From Clostridia bacterium (GTDB lineage: Bacteria; Bacillota; Clostridia; RUG12999), in NCBI GenBank assembly GCA_022801925.1, contig JAAWTG010000031.1, positions 1 to 34,479 on the forward strand: DNA of 34,479 nt, given 5' to 3'. Position numbers and translations under genes: made by a program. Below the pieces are notes generated by a model. The model was given only the letters and a program-made list of their open reading frames with translations. It was not told where the DNA came from and did no database searches. This document shows positions 8,148 to 16,546 of the stretch, in pieces; position 1 is the first letter of the stretch, and the number at the start of each line of letters is the position of its first letter.

Positions 8148-10124
8148 ATGGCAAGTGGAAAAAAATACGATAATGAGAGCATTTCTTCCCTGAAAGGGGC
8201 GGACAGAGTTCGTCTGCGTCCGGCAGTTATCTTTGGGTCGGACGGCATTGAAGGATGTCAACATGCCGTATTTGAAATATTATCCAATTCAATTGATGAA
8301 GCGCGGGAAGGCTTTGGAACGGTCATTGAAGTGACGCGGTATTTGGACAAGTCCATTGAAGTGACAGATCACGGACGCGGCATTCCGCTCGACTATAATA
8401 ACAGTGAGCAGCGATTCAACTGGGAACTGGTGTTTTGCGAATTATATGCCGGCGGAAAATATCAAAACCTGACAGGAGAGAGCTATGAATATAGCTTGGG
8501 ACTCAATGGTCTTGGAAGCTGCGCAACACAATATAGTTCTGAATTTATGGATGTGCAGGTCGTACGCGACGGCTATGAATATAAACTGCATTTTGAAAAA
8601 GGAGAAAATGTCGGGGGACTCACTAAGACAGAAACAACATCAAAAAAGACCGGTTCCACCATTCGCTGGCGTCCGGATTTGGAGGTATTTACCGACATTA
8701 ATATTCCACTGGATTATTATCAGACCATTTTGAAAAAACAGGCGGTTGTCAACAGCGGACTGAAGTTTGTACTTTATGATGAAACCAAAGACGGTATGAA
8801 TATCTATGAGTATTATTATGAAAACGGCATTGTGGACTATGTCAAAGAATTGGCGGGCGAGGATGCGCTGACTTTGCCGCAAATGGTGACGTCGGAGGGC
8901 AAAGGACGCGACCGCGATGACAAGCCGGAATATAAGGTGAAACTGAATGTGGCGTTTTGCTTTCATAACCGCGTGAATGAACTGGAATATTTCCACAATT
9001 CCAGTTTTTTGGAATATGGCGGCAGTCCTGACAAAGCGGTGCGCAGTGCATTTGTCTATGCCATTGACCAATATTTGAAAAACAACGGAAAATATAATAA
9101 AAACGATTCTAAAATTACGTTTCAGGACGTACAGGATAGTTTGGTTTTGGTCAGCAGTTCTTTTTCAACCATGACGAGTTATGAAAACCAAACCAAAAAA
9201 GCGATTACTAATAAATTCATTCAAGACTATATGACCAATGTTTTGAAACATGAACTGGAAGTCTATTTCATTGAAAATAAAATGGACGCAGAGAAAGTCT
9301 GCGGACAGATTTTAATTAACAAACGCAGCCGTGAAAGTGCAGAAAAAGCGCGGTTGAATGTGAAAAAACAGCTTTCCGGCAGTATAGATATTACCAACCG
9401 TGTGCAAAAATTTGTTGATTGCCGTACCAAAGACGTGTCGCGGCGGGAAGTCTATATCGTGGAGGGAGACTCCGCGCTGGGCTCTTGTAAAATGGGGCGG
9501 GACAGCGAATTTCAGGCAATTATCCCGATACGCGGAAAAATTTTGAACTGTCTTAAAGCGGGCTATGATAAGATTTTTAAAAGTGAAATCATTACGGATT
9601 TGGTTAAAGTGTTGGGGTGTGGTATTGAAATCAAGTCCAAGCATAACAAAGACCTCAACACGTTCGATATGGAGAATTTGCGCTGGAGTAAGGTCATTAT
9701 TTGTACCGATGCCGATGTAGACGGTTTCCAGATTCGCACGCTGGTGCTGTCCATGATTTATGCGCTTATGCCGACCTTGATTGATGAAGGGAAAGTGTTC
9801 ATTGCAGAGTCGCCGCTGTTTGAGATTCAAACCAAGGACGAAACTTATTTTGCCTATAACGAAAAAGAAAAAACAGAAATATTGTCAAAAATCAAAGGAA
9901 AATATACCTTGCAGCGCTCCAAAGGGCTGGGGGAAAATGAGCCGGATATGATGTGGCGGACAACCATGAACCCTGCAACGCGGCGGCTGATTAAAGTCAG
10001 TAATGAAGATGCGCAAAAGACAGCGGAGATGTTTGACGTGCTGTTGGGAGATAATCTGGCAGAACGGAAAAAATTCATTGAAGAACATGGCAATGAATAT
10101 CTGGATATGATTGACGTCAGCTAA
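8148..10124 (+). CDS. Type II topoisomerase subunit B (divergent GyrB/ParE-like)
   Basis: This is the ATPase and TOPRIM subunit of a bacterial type IIA topoisomerase. In the GHKL ATPase part, FEILSNSIDEA keeps the catalytic Glu (E43) and Mg-binding Asn (N47), DHGRGIP lies at 74-80 and GLNGLG at 117-122. The TOPRIM domain shows EGDSA (E439), PIRGKILN and TDADVDG (D521, D523). SKGLGENEPD stands for the usual YKGLGEM. At 658 residues it has normal ParE length, but many positions differ from ordinary GyrB/ParE (for example EILSN for EVVDN and DGFQIRT for DGSHIRT). This is the variant common in Clostridia, where it probably serves as topoisomerase IV. It lies 18 bases before its partner A subunit. 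AAGGCGG precedes the ATG by 10 bases. Confidence 0.92.
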   Translation: MASGKKYDNESISSLKGADRVRLRPAVIFGSDGIEGCQHAVFEILSNSIDEAREGFGTVIEVTRYLDKSIEVTDHGRGIPLDYNNSEQRFNWELVFCELYAGGKYQNLTGESYEYSLGLNGLGSCATQYSSEFMDVQVVRDGYEYKLHFEKGENVGGLTKTETTSKKTGSTIRWRPDLEVFTDINIPLDYYQTILKKQAVVNSGLKFVLYDETKDGMNIYEYYYENGIVDYVKELAGEDALTLPQMVTSEGKGRDRDDKPEYKVKLNVAFCFHNRVNELEYFHNSSFLEYGGSPDKAVRSAFVYAIDQYLKNNGKYNKNDSKITFQDVQDSLVLVSSSFSTMTSYENQTKKAITNKFIQDYMTNVLKHELEVYFIENKMDAEKVCGQILINKRSRESAEKARLNVKKQLSGSIDITNRVQKFVDCRTKDVSRREVYIVEGDSALGSCKMGRDSEFQAIIPIRGKILNCLKAGYDKIFKSEIITDLVKVLGCGIEIKSKHNKDLNTFDMENLRWSKVIICTDADVDGFQIRTLVLSMIYALMPTLIDEGKVFIAESPLFEIQTKDETYFAYNEKEKTEILSKIKGKYTLQRSKGLGENEPDMMWRTTMNPATRRLIKVSNEDAQKTAEMFDVLLGDNLAERKKFIEEHGNEYLDMIDVS

Positions 10125-10142
10125 TAAAATGGGGAGGCAATT

Positions 10143-12371
10143 ATGAGGAAAAAGAAAGAGGAAAGTACACATAAAGCGCCGGAAAATATTGTGGAAAATA
10201 TTACGCAGCAGCGCATCAATGAGACGCTGGAAATCAACTTCATGCCATATGCAATGAGCGTGATTGTTTCCCGGGCAATTCCTGAAATAGATGGGTTTAA
10301 ACCTTCTCACCGCAAGCTGCTGTATACCATGTATAAAATGGGATTGCTGAGCGGCGCGAGGACAAAATCGGCAAACGTGGTCGGGCAAACCATGAAACTG
10401 AATCCGCATGGCGACGCGGCTATTTATGAAACGCTGGTTCGTTTGACGCGCGGAAATCAGGCACTGCTGCACCCGTTTGTAGATTCCAAAGGAAATTTCG
10501 GGAAACAGTATTCGCGCGATATGGCATATGCGGCGTCCCGATATACAGAGGTGAAACTGGAACCAATCTGCAAAGAGTTGTTCGGAGAGATTGACAAAGA
10601 TACGGTTTTGTTTGTTGACAACTATGACGGCACTATGAAAGAGCCTACGCTGCTGCCGGTGACGTTTCCCAATGTTTTGGTGAATCCCAATTTGGGAATT
10701 GCCGTTGGTATGGCGAGCAATATTTGTAGTTTCAACCTGCGCGAAGTATGCGAAGGGGCGATTGCTCACCTGAAGGGAAAAGACAACGAAATTTATGATC
10801 ACATCATTGCACCGGATTTCTCGACCGGCGGCGCTATCGTCTACGACAGGGAACAGATGACAGAAATTATGAAACAGGGGCGCGGCAGTTTTAAAGTGCG
10901 CGCCAAATACCGCGTAGATAAACAGAATTCCTGTATTGAAATCTATGAAATTCCCTATACGACAAATTCAGAATCCATCATTGATAAAATTGTTGACGGC
11001 GTCAAAGGCGGAAAACTGAAAGAAATCAATGATGTGCGCGACGAAACGGATTTGAAGGGACTTAAAATCACAATTGATATCAAGAAAAACTGCAATCCGG
11101 AAACGCTGATGACAAAATTGTTCAAAATGACGCCGCTGGAGGATAGCTATGGCTGCAATTTCAATATTTTGATTGACGGACACCCGCGTGTGATGGGTGT
11201 GGCGGAGATTTTAAAAGAATGGTCTATTTTCCGTATGCAGTGCATCAAAAACGGATTAGCACATGATATCGCGGAGAAAAAAGCGCGGCTGCATTTGCTG
11301 CTGGGACTGAAAAAAATCTTGCTTGACATTGATAAAGCAATTGCCATCATTCGGGAAACCAAGCTGGACAGCGAAGTGGTTCCCAATTTGATAAAAGGGT
11401 TTGATATTGACGAAAAACAGGCAGAATTTGTGGCGGAAATCAAACTGCGCAACATCAATGAAGAATATATTTTGAAACGCGTCCATGATGTTGACGTGCT
11501 GCAAGAGGATATTCAAAAAATGACGGCGATTCTGGAAAGCGATACGGAAGTGCGTAAACTTATCATTTCGCAGCTGAAAGAAATTGCCAAAAAATATGGT
11601 GAGGACAGAAAGACAACGCTGATTGACAAGGAAAATGTTGCAGAGCCGGAGGAAGAAAACTTCATTGAGGATTATAACTGCAAGATTTTCATGACGCGCG
11701 ACAACTATTTCAAGAAAATATCGCTTGCGTCGCTGCGTGCCTATGCGGAGCAAAAGCTGAAACCGGACGACGTCATGATTGTGGAGCAGGAAGCGAGCAA
11801 CAAAGAAGATATTCTCTTTTTCAGCGACAAAGGACAGGTATATAAAGCGCATCTCTATGAATTGGCGGACTCCAAAGCGAGCGTGCTGGGGGAATATTTA
11901 CCCAATTTGCTCAGCATGGAGGAAGATGAAAAAATTGTCTATGCCACGACCACAGCGGACTATAGCGGCATGATGATATTTGCGTTTGAAAACGGAAAAA
12001 TTGCCAAGGTGGACATGAAAGGATATGAAACCAAAACAAACCGCAAAAAACTGACGGCAGCATATCATACAAAATCGCCGCTGGCAGGAATTTTCTATTT
12101 GGCAGAAGACGGTATGATAACCATGACAAGTCAGGGCGGACGGGCGCTGACCTGTTCCAGTGAACTCATTAACCTGAAATCCAAACGGGATACGCAGGGC
12201 GTACAGGTATACTTATCCAAACGCGATAAATTTTTGCAAAACTGCACTCCGGCGGAGCAGAGCGGTTTGGAAGACCCTATGGCGTACCGCGTGACAAAAA
12301 TTCCGAATGCGGGTCAGCGGCTGAAAGGCGACGACGAAACCGTGAAACAGTTAAATTTATTTGAAGGATAA
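10143..12371 (+). CDS. Type II topoisomerase subunit A (divergent GyrA/ParC-like)
   Basis: This is the DNA-cleaving partner of the preceding gene, 742 residues. The breakage-reunion domain shows SRAIPEIDGFKPSHRKLLY, NPHGDAAIYETLVRL and AASRYTEVKLEPI, whose Y134 is the catalytic tyrosine. The second half (from about residue 510) has the spaced repeats of the GyrA/ParC C-terminal beta-propeller (KIFMTRDNYFKKISL, ILFFSDKGQVYKA, MIFAFENGKIAKVDMK, MITMTSQGGRAL). No full GyrA box (QRRGGKG-type) is visible, which favours a ParC-like decatenase over a gyrase. At the quinolone-contact positions Ser83 and Asp87 of E. coli GyrA it carries Ala92 and Glu96. GGGGAGG just before the ATG is a strong ribosome binding site. 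Confidence 0.92.
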   Translation: MRKKKEESTHKAPENIVENITQQRINETLEINFMPYAMSVIVSRAIPEIDGFKPSHRKLLYTMYKMGLLSGARTKSANVVGQTMKLNPHGDAAIYETLVRLTRGNQALLHPFVDSKGNFGKQYSRDMAYAASRYTEVKLEPICKELFGEIDKDTVLFVDNYDGTMKEPTLLPVTFPNVLVNPNLGIAVGMASNICSFNLREVCEGAIAHLKGKDNEIYDHIIAPDFSTGGAIVYDREQMTEIMKQGRGSFKVRAKYRVDKQNSCIEIYEIPYTTNSESIIDKIVDGVKGGKLKEINDVRDETDLKGLKITIDIKKNCNPETLMTKLFKMTPLEDSYGCNFNILIDGHPRVMGVAEILKEWSIFRMQCIKNGLAHDIAEKKARLHLLLGLKKILLDIDKAIAIIRETKLDSEVVPNLIKGFDIDEKQAEFVAEIKLRNINEEYILKRVHDVDVLQEDIQKMTAILESDTEVRKLIISQLKEIAKKYGEDRKTTLIDKENVAEPEEENFIEDYNCKIFMTRDNYFKKISLASLRAYAEQKLKPDDVMIVEQEASNKEDILFFSDKGQVYKAHLYELADSKASVLGEYLPNLLSMEEDEKIVYATTTADYSGMMIFAFENGKIAKVDMKGYETKTNRKKLTAAYHTKSPLAGIFYLAEDGMITMTSQGGRALTCSSELINLKSKRDTQGVQVYLSKRDKFLQNCTPAEQSGLEDPMAYRVTKIPNAGQRLKGDDETVKQLNLFEG

Positions 12372-12375
12372 GGAT

Positions 12376-12822
12376 ATGGTATCAATGGTTGAAGTAGATT
12401 TTTATGAATCTGTGGAGGATACGTTGCTGGCATTTGCGGTCATTATCGCAAAGGCAAATGGGAAATGGGTATTTTGTAAACATAGACAAAGAGATACCTA
12501 TGAAATACCGGGCGGTCACAGGGAGCAGGGAGAGACGATTCTCGAAACGGCAAAAAGAGAATTAAAAGAAGAAACAGGCGCGATTGATTTTACAATCGAA
12601 CCAATCTGTGTCTATTCTGTCAAAGGCAAAACAAAAATCAATCAAACGAATAAGGACAAAAACTTTGGGATGTTATTTTATGCTGAAATTCATTCTTTTG
12701 AAACGGAACTACACAACGAAATAGAAAGCATTCTAGTGACAGATGATTTGGTCGATTCTTGGACATATCCGGAGATAATGCCTAAGTTAATAGAAGAAGC
12801 CCAAAGAAGAGGCGTGGTGTAA
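12376..12822 (+). CDS. Nudix hydrolase (MutT-like)
   Basis: The 148-residue protein carries a full Nudix box: G47-x5-E53-x7-R61-E62-L-x-E65-E66-x-G68. Such enzymes split nucleoside diphosphate-X compounds with Mg2+, often cleaning the nucleotide pool of oxidised dNTPs. Substrate is not predictable from the box. I take the ATG at 12376 because GAAGG lies 8 bases upstream; a longer frame from a TTG at 12361 would overlap the topoisomerase A gene. With only 4 bases to the topoisomerase stop it is probably co-transcribed with it. A terminator follows. Confidence 0.88.
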   Translation: MVSMVEVDFYESVEDTLLAFAVIIAKANGKWVFCKHRQRDTYEIPGGHREQGETILETAKRELKEETGAIDFTIEPICVYSVKGKTKINQTNKDKNFGMLFYAEIHSFETELHNEIESILVTDDLVDSWTYPEIMPKLIEEAQRRGVV

Positions 12823-12874
12823 GCTGCTCGTATGGGTGATTTTTGAAACAGCATTTGAAAGACAAAATAAAAAG

Positions 12875-12906
12875 ATATGGCTGCGTAAAAACAGTCATAT
12901 TTTTTT
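12875..12906 (+). terminator. Rho-independent terminator of the topoisomerase-Nudix operon
   Basis: A 9-bp stem (12875-12883 with 12892-12900, one G-U) and 8-nt loop is followed by seven T. It lies about 50 bases past the Nudix stop codon. Confidence 0.8.
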
Positions 12907-12936
12907 CATTTTCCTCTAGGCGAACGACAAAATTTG

Positions 12937-12945
12937 TGCTATAAT
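12937..12945 (+). promoter_or_regulatory. Extended -10 promoter of the dnaD-like gene
   Basis: TG-C-TATAAT is a perfect extended -10 box, 37 bases before the ATG at 12983. No good -35 box is present at 17 bases, which extended -10 promoters can do without. Confidence 0.6.
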
Positions 12946-12982
12946 AATAAGACAGAACAATCATGGAAAAGGAGGGCAGCGG

Positions 12983-14002
12983 ATGTATCATATTGTGAAA
13001 AAAGAAAGCCATACAAATATGGAACTGCCGACAGTGTTTGTCGACCGTTATATGCCATCTGCCAGACCCGCCTTTGTGAAGATTTATCTGATGGGCTTGC
13101 GGCAGTGCTATACCAGCAAACCAAAGGGCAACAAAGAAATTGCGCAGGAATTGGGACTGCTGGAATCGGAAGTGATAGAAGCGTGGAAGTATTGGGCGCA
13201 GCAGGGGATTATCCGCCTGAAACAAAATGAAGGCGGCGGATATGAAGTGGAATTTTTGGATTTATCCAATGCCCGCACGGAACCCTATGTGCGGACGGAA
13301 ACAAAACCGACTTATACTTCAGATGAAATATGCGATCGTGCGGAAGACGATGCAAATTTGCAGCACATGTTTACACAGGTGTCTAAAATGTTAGGAAAAC
13401 CGCTCAGCACAGTGGAGGCGGAAACACTGTTTGGGTTTTATGACTGGCTAAGACTGCCTATTGACGTGATAATTCTGCTGGTTAGTTATTGTGTATCTAT
13501 CGGCAAAAAGAATATGCGCTATATTGAAAAAGTGGCGCTTAATTGGGCAGACCAAGACATCAATACCTATGAAAAAGCGGAACAAAACCTCAAACAAATG
13601 CAGGAAAGCAACGTAAAAATCAATCGAGTGAAAAAAATCATGGGGATTTATGACCGGCAGCTACAGGAGCCGGAGCTATTACATATTAAAAAATGGTTGT
13701 ATGAATTTCAAATGCCGGTGGAAATGATTCAGTTTGCCTGTGAAAAATGTGCGCTCAATACCGGAAAACTTTCCATTCCATATATTACAGGTATTTTAGA
13801 AAAGTGGCATGATAAAGGAATTAAAACCTTGCAGGCGGCGAAAGAAGAAGGGGACGCCCACCAGCAAAAAAAGAGCGAAAAGAATAGCAGTGGAAAACCG
13901 CAAAACAAAGGGACGAAATTCACGAATTTTAAACAGGATAAACTGGATTTTTCGGATATAGAACGGCGCGCGTTGGTGCGGAAAAATAATGCAGAGGGAT
14001 GA
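12983..14002 (+). CDS. DnaD-domain replication initiation protein
   Basis: The 339-residue protein has a winged-helix N-terminus (about 20-92), where NKEIAQELGLLESEVIEAWKY looks like the recognition part (NKEIAQELGLL, ESEVIEAWKY). Two DnaD/DnaB2-type domains follow. The first (about 122-200) carries YIEKVALNWADQDINT; the second (about 215-285) carries YITGILEKWHDKGI. The tail is Lys/Asn-rich. DnaD-type proteins remodel origin DNA and help load the replicative helicase. The next gene, 6 bases on, is a helicase-loader ATPase, so the two form a helicase-loading pair as dnaB/dnaI do in Bacillus. AAGGAGG lies 7-8 bases before the ATG. Reading it as a chromosomal initiator fits the non-mobile neighbourhood. 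Confidence 0.88.
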   Translation: MYHIVKKESHTNMELPTVFVDRYMPSARPAFVKIYLMGLRQCYTSKPKGNKEIAQELGLLESEVIEAWKYWAQQGIIRLKQNEGGGYEVEFLDLSNARTEPYVRTETKPTYTSDEICDRAEDDANLQHMFTQVSKMLGKPLSTVEAETLFGFYDWLRLPIDVIILLVSYCVSIGKKNMRYIEKVALNWADQDINTYEKAEQNLKQMQESNVKINRVKKIMGIYDRQLQEPELLHIKKWLYEFQMPVEMIQFACEKCALNTGKLSIPYITGILEKWHDKGIKTLQAAKEEGDAHQQKKSEKNSSGKPQNKGTKFTNFKQDKLDFSDIERRALVRKNNAEG

Positions 14003-14008
14003 CGGTAA

Positions 14009-14995
14009 ATGGACTATCATAAAGAGTTATATCGTAAGGTGAAACGGGAATTTGACGCCAAACGGCTGAATCATCTCAATGAATTAGACCGGCGGCGGGA
14101 AGAAGTATATCAAAAATGTCCCAGAATCCGAGAGATTGAACTGGAGATTGAACAAAACGGTATGCGTCTGACACAAATGGCGATTCGGAACGGGCAAAAT
14201 GTGGCGGAACAGGCAGAAAGAACAGCGAAACAAAACGCGAAACTGGCAGATGAAAAAAGGACGTTGTTACATGCCAACGGATTTGCGGAAGATTATATGA
14301 CGAATGTTTGGGACTGTCCGGACTGCGAGGACAAAGGGGAACAGGATTTTGCATTTTGCCATTGTTTTCAAAAACGGCTGCAGGAAAAAGCCTATGAACA
14401 GTCCAATATGGCGCATATGCTGCGGCAGCAGACCTTTGAACAGTTTCGTCTGGACTATTACAGCGACCGGGAGGAGGACGGACAGGAAGGCGTATCTCCG
14501 CGCGCGCAGATGGAATATATTGCTTCGTGCTGTCAGCGGTTCGCGGCGCAGTTTCCGGTGGAACCACAGCGGAATTTGTTTTTATTTGGACCGACAGGGC
14601 AGGGGAAAACATTTCTTTCCAGTTGCATTGCAAAAGCAGTGATGGACAAAGGGTATACCGTGCAATATCAGACGGCGGGCGCGCTTTTCTCCATGATTGC
14701 GGACAGCAAATTTTCTGCGTATGACGCGCCAATCAAGGCGGAGGTAGAAAATTTATACCGGTGCGATTTGCTGATTATTGATGACGTTGGAACAGAAGTG
14801 ATTACACAGTATACCGTATCGGTGTTTTTCGAGTTGCTCAACAGCCGTATGGTAAACGGCAAAAAATTAGTGCTGAATTCCAATCTGTCGCTGAGAGAAC
14901 TACAGGATATTTATTCACAGCGCATTGCCTCTCGTATTGCGGAATTTGAAATTCTGCGCTTTATTGGCAACAGGGATATTCGATTGATGAAATAG
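14009..14995 (+). CDS. DnaC/DnaI-like helicase loader, AAA+ ATPase
   Basis: The 328-residue protein has a helical N-terminal half ending in a Cys-rich zinc-binding segment, CPDC (103-106) and CHC (117-119). The ATPase domain follows: Walker A GPTGQGKT (194-201), Walker B LLIIDD (254-259) and the sensor/arginine-finger segment NSNLSLRELQDIYSQRIASR. This is the layout of DnaI/DnaC loaders, which open the DnaB helicase ring and place it on single-stranded DNA at the origin. The GAGGG ribosome binding site overlaps the end of the dnaD-like gene, so translation is coupled. IstB transposition helpers are related, but no transposase is nearby and the N-terminal zinc domain speaks for the replication protein. 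Confidence 0.9.
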   Translation: MDYHKELYRKVKREFDAKRLNHLNELDRRREEVYQKCPRIREIELEIEQNGMRLTQMAIRNGQNVAEQAERTAKQNAKLADEKRTLLHANGFAEDYMTNVWDCPDCEDKGEQDFAFCHCFQKRLQEKAYEQSNMAHMLRQQTFEQFRLDYYSDREEDGQEGVSPRAQMEYIASCCQRFAAQFPVEPQRNLFLFGPTGQGKTFLSSCIAKAVMDKGYTVQYQTAGALFSMIADSKFSAYDAPIKAEVENLYRCDLLIIDDVGTEVITQYTVSVFFELLNSRMVNGKKLVLNSNLSLRELQDIYSQRIASRIAEFEILRFIGNRDIRLMK

Positions 14996-15094
14996 ATGAG
15001 TCAAAACAAACCGAGTTTGATTTGACCGGCAGCGCCGGAAAGTGAACGTAACTAGACATTTGGTTTGCTATTTAGAGATAGCTGAGGAATTGAT

Positions 15095-15550
15095 ATGAAA
15101 ATTTTAAAGCGTATTTTCATTGGTATCATTTGCATTCCTGTTCTCATGATACTATTTGAAATTTTTGGTTTCATTGTAAATCATATTGCTACGAATATTC
15201 AAACGGCGCAATTGGAAAAAGCAATTTTAAGTGAATTATCTATGGTTGAAATGATTGATACATATTCAGAAACAGGAAATACAAGCGGAACCGGAAACCA
15301 TGTAGATATGTTGTCTGTAGCAGTCTTTAAAACAGAAGATACGAAAACAGATATTAAGAACAAACTAAAAAATATTTATGATTTTGATGATGAATTCGGA
15401 TGCTGGGTAGAGGAATTAAAAGAATCCCATGAACACCTAAACGGATTTTCTTTTTGGAATAAAATGGATATTCCCGAAGATTTGGACAACTGTTATATGA
15501 TATATCTGAATGAACGCGCGCCGTTTGTTGATAATATTGAAGGACACTAA
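15095..15550 (+). CDS. Small membrane-anchored protein of unknown function
   Basis: I do not recognise this 151-residue product. Residues 5-30 form one hydrophobic helix (IFIGIICIPVLMILFEIFGF), after two lysines, so it is probably an N-in membrane anchor with the rest outside the cell. The soluble part is acidic, with no clear motif; it has DFDDEFGCWVEEL in the middle. A GAGGA site lies 6 bases before the ATG. It stands alone, 100 bases past the helicase loader, is more AT-rich than its left neighbour, and ends before a 21-bp perfect hairpin. It could be a strain-specific accessory gene. Confidence 0.6.
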   Translation: MKILKRIFIGIICIPVLMILFEIFGFIVNHIATNIQTAQLEKAILSELSMVEMIDTYSETGNTSGTGNHVDMLSVAVFKTEDTKTDIKNKLKNIYDFDDEFGCWVEELKESHEHLNGFSFWNKMDIPEDLDNCYMIYLNERAPFVDNIEGH

Positions 15551-15575
15551 TCCCTTTATAATGAATCGCCAATAG

Positions 15576-15622
15576 AACGTAAGAAGGTAGTGATTTACAT
15601 AAAATCACTACCTTCTTACGTT
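15576..15622. terminator. 21-bp perfect hairpin between convergent genes
   Basis: Arms 15576-15596 and 15602-15622 are perfect complements with a 5-nt loop (ACATA). It lies between the end of the small membrane protein (+) and the end of folD (-), so it probably ends both transcripts. It has no T-run on either side, and the arm is longer than in most intrinsic terminators. Confidence 0.6.
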
Positions 15623-15688
15623 TATAACAGCACCCAACGTATAGCGGGAGACTGTTTTGATATTTCCATTTATTAAAATAGAGGGATT

Positions 15689-16546
15689 TTACTTCTGATG
15701 TTGCAGTTCAGCGGCTTTGATGGTGTTGCGCATGAGCATGGTGATGGTCATAGGACCAACGCCGCCGGGAACGGGCGTGATAGCCTGTGCCACCTGTTTG
15801 ACTGCTTCAAAGTCCACGTCGCCGCAAAGCTTTCCATTATCCAAACGGTTCATGCCGACGTCAATCACAACTGCGCCAGGTTTTACCATATCCGCTGTGA
15901 TGAAATTAGCGCGTCCGACTGCGGCAACCAGAATGTCAGCACGGCGGCACACCTCTTTCAGATTTTGTGTTTTGGAATGGCAAATAGTAACGGTTCCGTT
16001 TTTGTGCAACAGCAGCATAGCCTGCGGTTTTCCCACAATGTTGCTGCGCCCCACAACAACGCATTCTTTTCCGGCAGGGTCAATGCCGCTTTCGGCAATC
16101 AGTTCCATCACGCCGGCAGGGGTGCAGGGGAGAAAATCGAAATCACCAATCATGATTTTTCCCACATTAAACGGATGGAATGCGTCAACGTCCTTAGACG
16201 GGTCAATGTTGTGAATCACGTCCGTTTCATCCAAATGGGACGGCAGCGGAAGCTGTACCAAAATACCGCTGATTTGTGGGTCTTGATTCAATTTCTGAAC
16301 CAAATCCAGCAATTCCTGCTGCGTTGTTTCTTCCGGCAACGCATATTCACGTGAATAAATACCGATCTCGGCGCAGGCTTTTTTCTTGCCGTTCACATAG
16401 ACACGGGAGGCAGGGTCATTGCCAACAATGATGACCGCCAGTCCAGGTTCAATGCTTTTTTCGTTTTTCAATTTGGTTACGGTTTCTTTGAGTTCCGCTT
16501 TGATGCGGGTTGCGACTGCTTTTCCGTCGATGATTTGTGCTTCCAT
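15689..16546 (-). CDS. folD: Bifunctional methylenetetrahydrofolate dehydrogenase / cyclohydrolase
   Basis: FolD oxidises 5,10-methylene-THF to methenyl-THF with NADP+ and hydrolyses it to 10-formyl-THF, feeding purine and formyl-Met synthesis. The 285-residue length is standard. Visible signatures are YVNGK (Y50, K54 of the catalytic YxxxK), [21 protein letters not shown], the dinucleotide-binding [11 protein letters not shown], and the C-terminal [19 protein letters not shown] lies 10 bases before the ATG and falls inside the ygiQ-like coding region. Its first 98 bases overlap the end of that upstream gene in another frame, so translation is probably coupled. It is the last gene of the ftsK-ygiQ-folD run. 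Confidence 0.97.
   Translation of the reverse strand: MEAQIIDGKAVATRIKAELKETVTKLKNEKSIEPGLAVIIVGNDPASRVYVNGKKKACAEIGIYSREYALPEETTQQELLDLVQKLNQDPQISGILVQLPLPSHLDETDVIHNIDPSKDVDAFHPFNVGKIMIGDFDFLPCTPAGVMELIAESGIDPAGKECVVVGRSNIVGKPQAMLLLHKNGTVTICHSKTQNLKEVCRRADILVAAVGRANFITADMVKPGAVVIDVGMNRLDNGKLCGDVDFEAVKQVAQAITPVPGGVGPMTITMLMRNTIKAAELQHQK

Noticed and set aside
9885-10802. Minus-strand ORF of 305 codons
   Set aside because: It is antisense to both topoisomerase genes, rich in His/Phe/Arg as shadow frames are, and has no motif.
14009-14995. IstB transposition helper instead of helicase loader
   Set aside because: No transposase nearby, an N-terminal zinc-binding domain of DnaI type, and a dnaD-like partner directly upstream.
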